In this document: in pieces, positions 36,301 through 43,827 of the stretch
How positions within the stretch are numbered: position 1 is the first letter of the stretch
How the letters are laid out: every line of letters starts with the position of its first letter
DNA from: Oceanospirillales bacterium
GTDB taxonomy: Bacteria > Pseudomonadota > Gammaproteobacteria > Pseudomonadales > Balneatricaceae
Assembly (NCBI GenBank): GCA_018223185.1
Contig: JAAEYW010000009.1
Location: 1-64,000, forward strand
Direction of reading: 5' to 3'
Length of the DNA: 64,000 bases
Position numbers and translations under genes: made by a program
Notes under the pieces: generated by a model
Databases searched by the model: none
Told to the model about the DNA's origin: nothing
The model's input: the letters and a program-made list of their open reading frames with translations, nothing else

Positions 36301-38205
36301 ATGTTGTTGTCTGAACAGATACAGCTGTGTGCCGCGTTTAACCATCTGCATATCTTTATCGACCCGACCCCGGATGCCGCAAGCAGTTTTGCCGAGCGTA
36401 AGCGGTTGTTCGAACTGCCACGGTCCAGCTGGGAAGATTACAACGCCGAGCTGATCTCTGCCGGTGGCGGCGTCTTCTCCCGGGCGGCTAAATGGCTGGA
36501 TATCAGTCCGCAGATGCAGGCTCGCTTTGATATTAAAGAGACGCGCTTATCACCAAATGATCTGCTCACAGCACTGCTGAAAGCTCCGGTCGATCTGATC
36601 TGGAACGGCGGCATCGGCACCTATGTGAAAGCCTCACATGAGAGCCATACCGAGGTGGGCGACAAGGCAAACGACAGCTTGCGTATCAACGGTAATCAGT
36701 TGCGTTGCCGGGTGTTGGGAGAGGGCGGTAACCTGGGCTTCACTCAGCTGGGCCGGATAGAGTTCTGTGCCAACGGCGGTAAATCCAATACTGACTTTAT
36801 CGATAATGCCGGGGGTGTGGATTGCTCCGACCATGAGGTCAATATCAAGATTCTGCTGAATGAGGTGGTGGCTAACGGTGATATGACCGTGAAGCAGCGT
36901 AACGCCCTGTTGCGCGAGATGACCGATGAGGTCGGTGATCTGGTGCTGCAGAACAACTATAAGCAGGCGCAGGCGATCAGTATTGCCCACAGTCACGCCC
37001 GCCGGGCGATGGATGAATATATTCGTCTGATCAACCGTCTGGAAGCCTCGGGTAAGCTGGACCGGGAACTGGAGTTTATGCCATCCGATGAACAGCTTCA
37101 GGAACGCAAACAGGCGCAGCAGGGACTCACCCGTCCAGAGCTGTCGGTGCTGATCTCCTATGTGAAAGCTGAACTGAAAGAAGCGTTAAGCGAGTCCTGG
37201 ATTACCGATGATGTTTACCTGAGTCATGAGGCGGTATCAGCCTTCCCGCAGCGTCTGGTGAATGAGTTTGGCACTGAGATTTCGCAGCACCGGTTGCGCT
37301 CTGAGATCATCGCCACTCAGATCGCCAACGGCATGATCAACAGCATGGGCATCACCTTTGCCGACCGTTTGTGTCAGATCAGCGGTTCAGGGTTTGGTGA
37401 TGTGGCTGCCGCCTTTGTGATCGCCAGAGATGTGTTCAATATTGATGAGTTGTGGCGACAAATCGAATCACTGGATAACCAGGTTGATTCTGCGCTTCAG
37501 CAACAGATGATGGCGGATGTTATCCGTCTGATACGCCGTGCTACCCAGTGGTTCCTGCGTCATCGCCGGCCGCTGGATGTGGCTGCAACGGTGGAACAGT
37601 TCCGCAGTGGCGTCGAGACCCTCAGCGGACAACTGTCACAGCTGCTCAAGGGCGAGCCGCTGACGCTGTGGCAGCACAAACATGATCAGCTGACCGCAGC
37701 TGGTGTGCCGGACGTGCTGGCTTCAATCGTTGCCGGTGCGGACAGTCTGTATGCTCTGCTCAGCATTATTCAGTCGGCAGAACAGACCTGCAAATCACTG
37801 CAGCAGGTTGCTCAGATCCATTTTGGTCTGGGAGAGCGGTTGCAGTTGCCATGGTTTGATCAGCAAGTGAAAGAGCTGGCGGCCGCTAATCACTGGGAGT
37901 CGATGGCCCGGGATGGTTTCCGTGAAGATCTGACCAGTCATCAGCAGGCGATTACCGTCAGTGTACTGACCGCTGATAATTCAGGTGCTTCTGATGTCAC
38001 GGATGCTTCTGATAACGCGGATGACAATGCTTCTGCAGCAGTGCGGGACGGCAGTGAGCAGGTCGAACACTGGCTGGCACAAAACAGCCGGTTGCTGGAA
38101 CGCTGGCAGTCTGTGCTGAATGAGGTGCGTGGCAGTGCGCAGCAGGATTTCGCGATCATTACCGTCGCCATCCGTGAACTGCTGGAGCTGGCTCAGGCGC
38201 AGTAA
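33328..38205 (+). CDS. gdhB: NAD-specific glutamate dehydrogenase, large type
   Basis: This 1625-residue enzyme of the 180-kDa class oxidises glutamate to 2-oxoglutarate and ammonia with NAD. The N-terminal ~700 residues hold regulatory ACT-like repeats (DMPFLVDSVRMELNRR is typical). The catalytic core lies about 780-1260, with GGLRWSDR, VIVPVGAKGGF, MGITARGAWESVK, GDMAGDVFGNGML and the C-rich-free GGIGTYVK. The C-terminal helical part follows. The ribosome site is weak, so the start rests on similarity at MPDRSSDKS and the lack of a better ATG. There is an AT-rich leader after the TRAP operon. The enzyme lets the cell use glutamate and other amino acids as carbon source. A low-complexity SDVTDASDNADDNAS run near 1555 is a likely linker. 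Confidence 0.95.
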   Translation: MPDRSSDKSVLLTPLNDLVIERLPTELASTVVSFSRYYYQTSTADGLGERSLENLYGATMSCWQFLQNFSGNEPKVRVYNPDLEKSGWRSHHTVIEIIQNDMPFLVDSVRMELNRRNLVIHTIHNAILHVKRDEGQLTGFVEPGDKDAQAESVIYLEVDRTSDPTELKAILTSLQTVLENVHIAVADYAQMQAQAQALLDELAQQPAQSDDAAKDETEAFLNWMLDNRFTFLGYDELSIRGDRVQRVEGSELGTLKLHKNAGQGSFSLLKDLREDERDFLLEPTRLMFFKDYHYSLVHRPAYMDCVVIKRFDDQGNVVGQCRFHGLYTSSVYSDPMLAIPDVRSKAEAVLQRVGFDRRSHNGKELLQIINDLPRDELFLSSEQELLDTAMGIFSLHDRRKVRLLFRKDRCNQFVTFLYYVPRDIFSTALRVQVQDLLVKACGASEAEFTTTFSESVLARVQFVLRIAPDTADTLDLSQLEAEVIHISRDWRDELHSALTDLCGEEQGNRLHHSYGHAFTSAYREHFPALSGVYDIQRIEALSEDNPVTMSFYRVLEQSQKVLRFKLFNAGEPLVLSDVIPVLENLGMRVIGEHPYAVNRSDGKQFWMHDFTLISQGAEPVVLEEVKDVFHDAFANIWGGRAENDEFNHLVIGANLSWREVAMLRAYARYNKQIRFGFSQSYIAGTLARHLHVTKLLVALFRARFEPARRESQKAVALAKRIGNSILDALEKVDNLNEDQILRRFLELINATLRTSYFQRDAAGELKDYFAFKLNPRAIAAIPQPRPMFEVFVYSARVEGVHLRGGKVARGGLRWSDRLEDYRTEVLGLVKAQQVKNSVIVPVGAKGGFVAKKLPTTGGREAFQAEGIASYQIFISALLDITDNLVGGEVVPPVDVVRHDEDDPYFVVAADKGTATFSDIANAIAEERGFWLGDAFASGGSQGYDHKGMGITARGAWESVKLHFRELGKDIQSEDFSVIAIGDMAGDVFGNGMLLSEQIQLCAAFNHLHIFIDPTPDAASSFAERKRLFELPRSSWEDYNAELISAGGGVFSRAAKWLDISPQMQARFDIKETRLSPNDLLTALLKAPVDLIWNGGIGTYVKASHESHTEVGDKANDSLRINGNQLRCRVLGEGGNLGFTQLGRIEFCANGGKSNTDFIDNAGGVDCSDHEVNIKILLNEVVANGDMTVKQRNALLREMTDEVGDLVLQNNYKQAQAISIAHSHARRAMDEYIRLINRLEASGKLDRELEFMPSDEQLQERKQAQQGLTRPELSVLISYVKAELKEALSESWITDDVYLSHEAVSAFPQRLVNEFGTEISQHRLRSEIIATQIANGMINSMGITFADRLCQISGSGFGDVAAAFVIARDVFNIDELWRQIESLDNQVDSALQQQMMADVIRLIRRATQWFLRHRRPLDVAATVEQFRSGVETLSGQLSQLLKGEPLTLWQHKHDQLTAAGVPDVLASIVAGADSLYALLSIIQSAEQTCKSLQQVAQIHFGLGERLQLPWFDQQVKELAAANHWESMARDGFREDLTSHQQAITVSVLTADNSGASDVTDASDNADDNASAAVRDGSEQVEHWLAQNSRLLERWQSVLNEVRGSAQQDFAIITVAIRELLELAQAQ

Positions 38206-38303
38206 ACCCTAATACGGGGCGGCAGAGGCTTAGGTAAGCCCCTGCTGCTTCTGAAAAGTGCCCTGGAAACAGGCGGATAAAACTTAAAAAAACGTGCAGA
38301 ATT

Positions 38304-38531
38304 ATGAAAAATTCAAATACATTCTCAACGGTCAACATGATGCAGTGCGCGCTTAAAATCAAAAAAATCGCTGCAGACAGCTGGTGGGTCTCCCGCTATG
38401 AAATCTGTGGCAATGGCTCGCTTAAGCCCGTGTCCCGGGTGGTGTTCTTCGGTCGCAGTCGTGATGATGCCGAGCGCTGGATCGAAACCCAGCGTCAGGA
38501 AACCACGGTGTATATGTTGTCGGACAACTAA
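38304..38531 (+). CDS. small hypothetical protein
   Basis: This 75-residue basic protein is not recognised. It shows WWVSRYEICGNGSLKPVSR followed by a short amphipathic stretch DDAERWIETQRQE. It may start at 38304 or at a later ATG (38337/38340); no strong ribosome site is visible. It lies 98 bases after glutamate dehydrogenase and before a terminator-like hairpin near 38638. Composition is like the chromosome and unlike the cassette region that follows. Coding status is likely but not certain. Confidence 0.5.
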   Translation: MKNSNTFSTVNMMQCALKIKKIAADSWWVSRYEICGNGSLKPVSRVVFFGRSRDDAERWIETQRQETTVYMLSDN

Positions 38532-38637
38532 ACCACCGTTGGTGAGAAACGGGCTGATGAACACAGAAGTCCGTTTCACTCATCATAAGAACGTACCAAA
38601 AGCACACATCTGAAAAGCGTACCAGAAACGCGCACCA

Positions 38638-38675
38638 GAAGGGCTGGGTCTTTGCTAAAAGGCCCGGCCCTTCGT
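38638..38675 (+). terminator. terminator-like hairpin after the small gene
   Basis: AAGGGCTGGGTCTTT and AAAAGGCCCGGCCCTT form an imperfect GC-rich hairpin, followed by CGTCTTTTT. Confidence 0.6.
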
Positions 38676-38945
38676 CTTTTTAGCGGGGCAGTGGTTTTGA
38701 AAGGCTGATGCAAAGAGGGCGTGGTTTTTTTCGTTAATAAATAACGGTCATCGGGTGAAAAGCTCAGATGATAGAGGTGTCTGAACAGACCGTTGATTTG
38801 AATAAGTCCAGAATCTTGGCACGCTTTGTCACCTGGCGGTTGATAATCTGGCACGGTTTGGCACTGGTATAACTTATAAAAGTGGTGCACACTCAGTCAG
38901 ATAAGGATATCAACAGGTGAGATAACGTGCCGGTTGAAAAGAGGC

Positions 38946-38965
38946 AAAACGCGCATGCGCGTTTT
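38946..38965. repeat. 20-bp perfect palindrome
   Basis: AAAACGCGCATGCGCGTTTT reads the same on both strands. Part of it (CAAAACGCGCACGC) recurs around 39047, close to the first cassette. It is a possible protein-binding site or recombination scar. Confidence 0.7.
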
Positions 38966-39088
38966 CAGGGGATGAAAAACGACGTGCTTCAGAATAACTC
39001 TTTCAGTTCAAAAAGATACATACCCCTCCGCCTTATCAGTAAGGTGTCAAAACGCGCACGCACACAATTAAAATGTTAAGAGTTAGTC

Positions 39089-39466
39089 ATGGACGATCGA
39101 GCATTTACAAAACTAATAGAGTTCCTTGAGCGAGTCCCTTCCATTCAAGGTGCCATAGGCAAAGGCTCCGAAGCGGACGGTCGCTGGTGGGTTAAATTTG
39201 AGATCGACATCAGTCATCGGATCGCATGGCATACGGTTCAAGAATTTGGTCACGTTCTGAATTACCTGTCGGTAGACGAGCGCCTTCCAACCTCATACCA
39301 TCCTGTATCACCGCCTCCCTACATGAACGGTGGGCCTGAGGAGTTTCTCTCCTGGGTAATCGAGTGCCACGACCCAGATTTCAAGCCGGGTACTTGCGCA
39401 GAGTGGCTTGAAGGGCGGCTTCCAAATCCCGTTGACGACCTAGCCCAGTGGGAGCCTGAGGAATGA
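39089..39466 (+). CDS. cassette 1: hypothetical protein
   Basis: This 125-residue acidic protein is not recognised. It contains WWVKFEIDISHRIAWHTVQ and a proline-rich middle (SPPPYMNGGPEEF), with no signal peptide or membrane segment. It starts directly after a GTTAGTC sequence and ends two bases before an attC site, the tight packing of an integron cassette. There is hardly any room for its own promoter or ribosome site, so it may depend on upstream transcription. Function unknown. Confidence 0.75.
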   Translation: MDDRAFTKLIEFLERVPSIQGAIGKGSEADGRWWVKFEIDISHRIAWHTVQEFGHVLNYLSVDERLPTSYHPVSPPPYMNGGPEEFLSWVIECHDPDFKPGTCAEWLEGRLPNPVDDLAQWEPEE

Positions 39467-39467
39467 C

Positions 39468-39554
39468 TCTTAACAAATCAATCAACAATTGCCCTTCGGG
39501 CTCGGACCTCCAAAACGCTGCGCGTTTTTCCGGCCCGTTATTGAAGCGTTATGA
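39468..39554 (+). repeat. attC site 1
   Basis: R'' TCTTAAC (39468-39474) is followed by AAATCAATCAAC. It ends with CGTTATTGAAGC and R' GTTATGA (39548-39554). The inner part is an imperfect inverted repeat. This is the pattern of classic attC sites. Confidence 0.85.
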
Positions 39555-40015
39555 GTAAAGTCATGTATCCGATCACACCTACAAAAGCATCTGAGATCAA
39601 GGAGGGGGAATATTTTTATATCCCTCTAAATGATGGTCGTTTTGCTTGTGGGAGAATTCTTCTTATCGAAAAGAAAAACGGTAGAAAGACTACATTGCTG
39701 TTAGTCGGGTTGCATGATTGGTCTGGTAGCAAGCACCCATCACAAGATGACATTCATGAGTGCCCAATCATTGAACAAGGGGTTCTTCATATTAATTCAA
39801 TAAGTCATGTAGGCGGTGAAATTATCGGCTTTAAGCCTTTGCAGGACGATGCCTTAAAGCCTCTTTTGCAGGTTGAGGCTGGCTACCTTCTGGATGGTTT
39901 TGAAAACCTTGGTAGAATTCCTTCAGAAGAATATTGTAACTACACCCGTAGAACTACTTACGGGTTAAATTCTATAAGTTTAAAGGCCAACAAACATTTT
40001 GCCAAAAACTCATAA
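39551..40015 (+). CDS. cassette 2: possible Imm26-like immunity protein
   Basis: This 154-residue soluble protein begins with KEGEYFYIPLNDGRFACGRIL. This resembles the start of the Imm26 immunity family (a GD-x-F-x-IPL-x-DG-x-Y-x-G pattern). Imm26 proteins neutralise toxins delivered between bacteria, but the match here is from memory of the pattern only. The start codon lies inside the R' box of attC 1 and the stop adjoins attC 2. No toxin gene is next to it, so if it is an immunity protein it is an orphan one. It could equally be an unrelated beta-rich protein. Confidence 0.7.
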   Translation: MSKVMYPITPTKASEIKEGEYFYIPLNDGRFACGRILLIEKKNGRKTTLLLVGLHDWSGSKHPSQDDIHECPIIEQGVLHINSISHVGGEIIGFKPLQDDALKPLLQVEAGYLLDGFENLGRIPSEEYCNYTRRTTYGLNSISLKANKHFAKNS

Positions 40016-40084
40016 CAAGTCAATTAACTACGCGCCTACGGCGCCGGACGCAGCAAAGCTGCGCCGGTTATTGAGGCGTTAGGC
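40010..40084 (+). repeat. attC site 2
   Basis: R'' TCATAAC (40010-40016), L'' TCAATTAAC, L' CGGTTATTGA and R' GTTAGGC (40078-40084). At 75 bp with paired arms it is the clearest attC in the array. Confidence 0.92.
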
Positions 40085-40091
40085 AGAAAAT

Positions 40092-40640
40092 ATGGAACAA
40101 CTTTTACTTACCATAATCACAAGCGCACTGGTCGCCACGATAGCGGGCGCGGCCATTAATGCTTGGTTGGAGAGTAGAAAAGAAAAGCTTTTTGCTCGAT
40201 TTGACGCGCTTTCGGCAGCTATAACCCTCGAAGGATACGCTAGTGCATGTGCTGATGCAGCCACCGATCATTTCATGGCAAGAGATTCTGGCGGGCATGC
40301 TGGTGGGTATATAAGAAGCCTACCCGAGTTTCCCGAAATAGAGGTTGCCGCAGGCTTTATTAAGTCAAAAAAGGCGAAGGTGGCTGACAGGCTAATGTTT
40401 TTCCCTCAAGAAGTTAGGCAGGCAGATCAAGTTGCTCATTTTCTGTGGGATGCAACAGCAGATATGGATATCGTACATGAAGCTGCGGTAGAGCAAGTGA
40501 TATATATTGGGCTAAAAGCAATCGATTTGGCTTCGGACCTCCGCAAAGCGTTTAGCCTCCCCAAACGAGAGCTGGTGTTTGGTAAGTATGACATACGAGA
40601 AACACTATCAAAGCATCTGAAGAAAACTGAAAATGCCTAA
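40092..40640 (+). CDS. cassette 3: membrane-anchored hypothetical protein
   Basis: This 182-residue protein has one N-terminal membrane segment (about 4-25, LLLTIITSALVATIAGAAI) and then a mainly helical cytoplasmic part. It is not recognised. The anchor-plus-helical-domain design is common in phage-defence and stress proteins, but nothing specific supports that here. It starts 7 bases after attC 2 and its stop overlaps R'' of attC 3, so it is a complete cassette. Confidence 0.75.
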   Translation: MEQLLLTIITSALVATIAGAAINAWLESRKEKLFARFDALSAAITLEGYASACADAATDHFMARDSGGHAGGYIRSLPEFPEIEVAAGFIKSKKAKVADRLMFFPQEVRQADQVAHFLWDATADMDIVHEAAVEQVIYIGLKAIDLASDLRKAFSLPKRELVFGKYDIRETLSKHLKKTENA

Positions 40641-40694
40641 CAAGAAAAGGCAGTGCGACGCCAAAAAGCTGCGCGCCTGCTTTTTGCGTTAGCC
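40635..40694 (+). repeat. attC site 3
   Basis: R'' GCCTAAC (40635-40641, the ideal RYYYAAC) and R' GTTAGCC (40688-40694), with AAAAAGC/GCTTTTT-type pairing inside; 60 bp. Confidence 0.88.
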
Positions 40695-40714
40695 ATATGA
40701 ACTGAGAGAGTCTG

Positions 40715-41464
40715 ATGTTTGATCAAGGGATACCAGCGACATTCATCCAATATGCGGCGGACATACTCGCCGATACAAGTAAAGGATTGAGCGGTGGCGT
40801 CATCGTGAGAGCTACTGCTGCGTACGCTGTCGAGTATGATGTAAATCTACCTCACCCGACATATCCATTTGATGCACCGAATAAACGTACTGCTTTGTAC
40901 GAAAACCTCATGGCGTTCTCTGGTCCGCAGCAATATCGGATCATAAAGGAGCTTTGTGATCACAGATCTTTCCCAATAAAGCCAAGTCCAGAGCGAAAAG
41001 AGCTGAAAATCAGATTGGTTACGCGTTATTCGCATCTAGACCCAAAAGACACACCGTCTGAAGTTAACGAAACCCTAATAGAAGAAACCAAGCATTGGCT
41101 TGAGGATTATCCAGACTCTTTGTCTCTGTATTCTCAGGCGCTTGATAAATACGAACATGGTGCCTTTCAAAGAAACCTGTTAGATGACCTTCGCCTTTCT
41201 CTTGAAACCCTCCTCAAGGGAATATTCCAAAACGGAAAATCGCTTGAGAATCAAATCCAATTCGTTGGGTCCCATATAAAATCAAATGGTGGCTCATCTG
41301 AGCTGGCTAATATGTTTCTAAAATTGCTAGATTACTATTCGAAATACAACAATAGCTACGTTAAGCACAACGATGCAGTTATTGAAGAGGAGATTGAGTT
41401 TATTCTTGAAATAACCTCTTCGTTTATGAAGCACTTGGTGAGGTTGAGTGCAAAAAATGGCTAA
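40715..41464 (+). CDS. cassette 4: possible AbiJ-like abortive infection protein
   Basis: This 249-residue soluble protein has an N-terminal half (ADILADTSKGLSGGVIVRAT, then PNKRTALYENLMAF) that resembles AbiJ N-terminal domains. Its helical C-terminal half (LRLSLETLLKGIF, then HNDAVIEEEIEFILEITSS) resembles HEPN/Abi_C-type domains of abortive infection proteins. Such proteins stop phage growth by damaging host RNA. The match is by pattern only, and the usual RxxxxH HEPN motif is not evident. It lies 20 bases after attC 3 and abuts attC 4, so it is a mobile cassette. Confidence 0.75.
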   Translation: MFDQGIPATFIQYAADILADTSKGLSGGVIVRATAAYAVEYDVNLPHPTYPFDAPNKRTALYENLMAFSGPQQYRIIKELCDHRSFPIKPSPERKELKIRLVTRYSHLDPKDTPSEVNETLIEETKHWLEDYPDSLSLYSQALDKYEHGAFQRNLLDDLRLSLETLLKGIFQNGKSLENQIQFVGSHIKSNGGSSELANMFLKLLDYYSKYNNSYVKHNDAVIEEEIEFILEITSSFMKHLVRLSAKNG

Positions 41465-41539
41465 CAAAGCCATAAACTCGGACCGCAAAAAGCTGCGCGA
41501 CGCTTCGCTTTTTGCGCCCGGTTATGGCAGGCGTTATGC
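41459..41539 (+). repeat. attC site 4
   Basis: R'' GGCTAAC (41459-41465), inner AAAAAGC and GCTTTTT arms, L' CCGGTTATGG and R' GTTATGC (41533-41539); 81 bp. Confidence 0.88.
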
Positions 41540-41589
41540 TAAAAATATATCAACAGAGCATTATCGCTCCTAATTAAAAAGGAAAGAAA

Positions 41590-42048
41590 ATGAAGAAAGT
41601 ATTATTTGCAACTGCAATAGCAACATCCTTATTGGCTGGTTGTGCATCTGTACCTATGGAAAGCAATGAAAAATCGAATATAGCTAAGAAGTTTGGTGCG
41701 CCTTCGGAAGATAATTCTGGCATGTATATTTATCGATCAGGTAGTTTTGGTGGGGCTTTAAAAAAAGATGTTTGGGTTGATGGTGATTGTGTTGGAGAAA
41801 CCGCACCTAATATATTTTTCTACAAAGAAGTTGCCGGAGATCAAGAGCATAAAGTATCAACTGAATCGGAGTTTTCCCCTAACGACTTACTGGTTAAAAC
41901 AGAGAGTGGTAAAAACTATTTTATTAAGCAATATATTAAGATGGGTGTCTTCGTTGGTGGTGCAGGTGTAGAGCTTGTCGATGAAGAAGAAGGAAAAAAA
42001 GAAGTTTCGAAGCTAAAAATGGCTAAAACTGGGTCGTGCAGTAAATAG
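41590..42048 (+). CDS. cassette 5: DUF2846-like lipoprotein
   Basis: This 152-residue lipoprotein has a lipobox (LLAGC, Cys18) after a short signal peptide, so it should be anchored in a membrane facing the periplasm. The body (GMYIYRSGSFGGALKKDVWVDGD) looks like the DUF2846 family. The family's role is unknown. It has a good ribosome site (AAAGGAAAG) and a 50-base gap after attC 4, so it may be expressed on its own. Its stop adjoins attC 5. Confidence 0.82.
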   Translation: MKKVLFATAIATSLLAGCASVPMESNEKSNIAKKFGAPSEDNSGMYIYRSGSFGGALKKDVWVDGDCVGETAPNIFFYKEVAGDQEHKVSTESEFSPNDLLVKTESGKNYFIKQYIKMGVFVGGAGVELVDEEEGKKEVSKLKMAKTGSCSK

Positions 42049-42166
42049 CATAACAATACGCTGCACCGGACAAACATCGCTACGCTCGTTTTTGTGTATG
42101 TCGCGTAGCTCCATTTTACACAAAAATGCTCTCCGCAATGTTTTCCGGTGAGCTTTGCGTTATGTG
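42048..42166 (+). repeat. attC site 5 (long)
   Basis: R'' GCATAAC (42048-42054) and R' GTTATGT (42160-42166). At 119 bp it is nearer the Vibrio VCR length than its neighbours. Long inner arms include CGTTTTTGTGTA and TACACAAAAATG. Confidence 0.82.
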
Positions 42167-42185
42167 TTTCTCGTAGGGAGTAGTT

Positions 42186-42500
42186 GTGGCATCTAAGGAA
42201 GAAAAAAGACGACGTGCAGCTTTAGTTCAAGCAATCGTTGATGAGGATACTAAACGTGCCATCGCAGAAATGCCAATTTCTCTTAAAGAACTCGGAAGTT
42301 TATTTGATTTCTTAGATGTGGAATTAGGTGAACATGGTTGTGATCATTCAACCAAATTAACATCAAATTATTTAGCTAAACGTAATTTAAACCAAGAAGT
42401 AATTTTATCTTGGCTTGCTTACTCTGGCGGTTGTTGCGATTGTGAGGTGCTGGCAAACGTAGAAGAAAGTTGGGAAAGCGAAATTAGTAAAAACACATAA
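42186..42500 (+). CDS. cassette 6: DUF2695-like protein
   Basis: This 104-residue protein has the DUF2695 pattern. A basic N-terminus (KEEKRRRAALVQAI) is followed by FLDVELGEHGCDHSTKLT and a cysteine-rich GGCCDCEVLANVEE end, which may bind metal. Function unknown; the family is common in gene cassettes. It starts with GTG after GGGAG. Its downstream attC has been lost or displaced by the IS and repeat material that begins within ten bases of the stop. Confidence 0.78.
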   Translation: MASKEEKRRRAALVQAIVDEDTKRAIAEMPISLKELGSLFDFLDVELGEHGCDHSTKLTSNYLAKRNLNQEVILSWLAYSGGCCDCEVLANVEESWESEISKNT

Positions 42501-42501
42501 G

Positions 42502-42518
42502 TTAAAGGGGTCAAAGCC
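42502..42518 (+). repeat. RAYT-associated repeat, copy at IS right side
   Basis: TTAAAGGGGTCAAAGCC, identical to 43828-43844. Related sequences occur inverted at about 44014-44052 and again at 45323, 45361 and 48996. Confidence 0.8.
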
Positions 42519-42536
42519 TGTGGTATCCCCACGAAT

Positions 42537-43729
42537 TTAAGACACTATACTCGATGACCTGAGTAGCTGTTCTGCAAATTCCCGAATACCTTCTCGCCAC
42601 TGTCGAGAAGATATTTTTAGATTATTTGAGAGTGCTCGTTTTCCAAGATAAAAGTGCGAGAGAACTCGGCGTTGACGCGTACTATTACACTGAAAACGAT
42701 AAGCCAGCCCTGCCAACTCAATGACCTTCCCAAGCAGAATGAGCACCATCGCTGCCAGCGTTGTCAGTAGCACTAATTGGCGCGCTCTTTCTATCTTCTT
42801 TGTATGATGCTGTTCGAAGCCCAAACCAAATTTAGTGCTTTTCATATCCCGAAAGCTTTCTTCAATTTGCATACGCGTTTGATAAATCGATACGCTTTTT
42901 TTGGCGAATGTGCTGTTATTGGGTAACGAGGAGATAAGCAGCCAGGGTTCTTTCGCGCCTCGTGCGGCTGTCAGTGACGTCTTTGATGATCGTGTAGAAC
43001 CATCCTGATTCAACGAATGTCGCCCCTTTGGTTTACCTTTATACAACACAAGATGACTACGCTGAGGGTCTGATTGAAGTATCTTCAGTTTTAATGCTTT
43101 TGGCCTGCTATTGGCGTTTGGAAACAGATGAGAAATGCAGCGCCATGAGTGGCTCGCTTCATCGAAGAATTTTCTGGGGCGGCGCACACGCCCAACGTAG
43201 TCCCAGCCAATCTCTTTTACCAACTTAATCCAGGGTGTTTTAAAACCGGCATCGGTGACAATGATGGGCCTGGTGTCGCTTGGAAGGATCGCCTTAAGCA
43301 TGGCGAGAAAACGTTGATGAGTCCGAGGCTTCTCTTTGGTTTCAAGACCATGTACTTCCTCATATAAAGTCAACGCGCGCCCTTCAAATGCCACGGCAGC
43401 TCTGATCAAAAAATGCTCTTTTCGTCCATCTAAATCTGACCAGTCTACACTGACGATTGGGCGTCCTTTTCCCGTAAAGATGCGACACACATAGGTATAA
43501 ATAGAGAGCGATTCCTTTTGTAAGTGAGGGTTTGAAGCAACCTATCTGAGCGTTTTATCCGATGCTTTTCATAGGCTTGAGAATGAATGCCTCGTCCAAT
43601 ACTGGTGACAGTACAGAGACTGCCCTGTGCCAGGCTCAAGACACATGCAGCTAATGCATTCCGTCGAGTTTTATGCATATTGGGGCAGACAAACGGGATG
43701 ATTTTGTTCAATATAGTGGTCGCGTTCAT
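42537..43729 (-). pseudogene. frameshifted IS4-family transposase
   Basis: This is a DDE transposase of the IS4 family broken by a single-base deletion near 43541. The first part (43729 down to about 43541) reads MNATTILNK to IKRSDRLL. The rest (from SNPHLQKESLSIYTYVCRIF to the stop at 42537) continues in another frame. Restoring one base gives about 398 residues, the normal length. Catalytic residues are present: the first D in VSVDWSDL, the second in VTDAGF, and the exact IS4 signature Y-2-R-3-E-6-K in YQTRMQIEESFRDMK. I found no convincing terminal inverted repeats. It lies opposite to the cassettes and has displaced the attC of cassette 6. A sequencing error remains possible. Confidence 0.85.
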
Positions 43730-43827
43730 AGCTCTGGCGGTAATTTGTTTTTGGCGAAATAATTGATCGCCAAGGGCTATGAGCGTTCCCTCTTAAGCTA
43801 ACTATTTGTTATTTATTGATAATTAAA

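Larger units (their letters stand above)
38532..39088. other. gap at the left edge of the cassette array
   Basis: There is no supportable gene in 557 bases and no trace of an integron integrase. It holds a terminator-like hairpin near 38638-38675 and a perfect 20-bp palindrome at 38946-38965. GTTAGTC at 39082-39088, directly before the first cassette ATG, could be half of a recombination site. Confidence 0.5.

Noticed and set aside
38816-38864. Sigma-54-like sequences TTGGCACGCTTTGTCA and CTGGCACGGTTTGGCA
   Set aside because: The -12 element is absent in the first and off by one base in the second; no gene follows.
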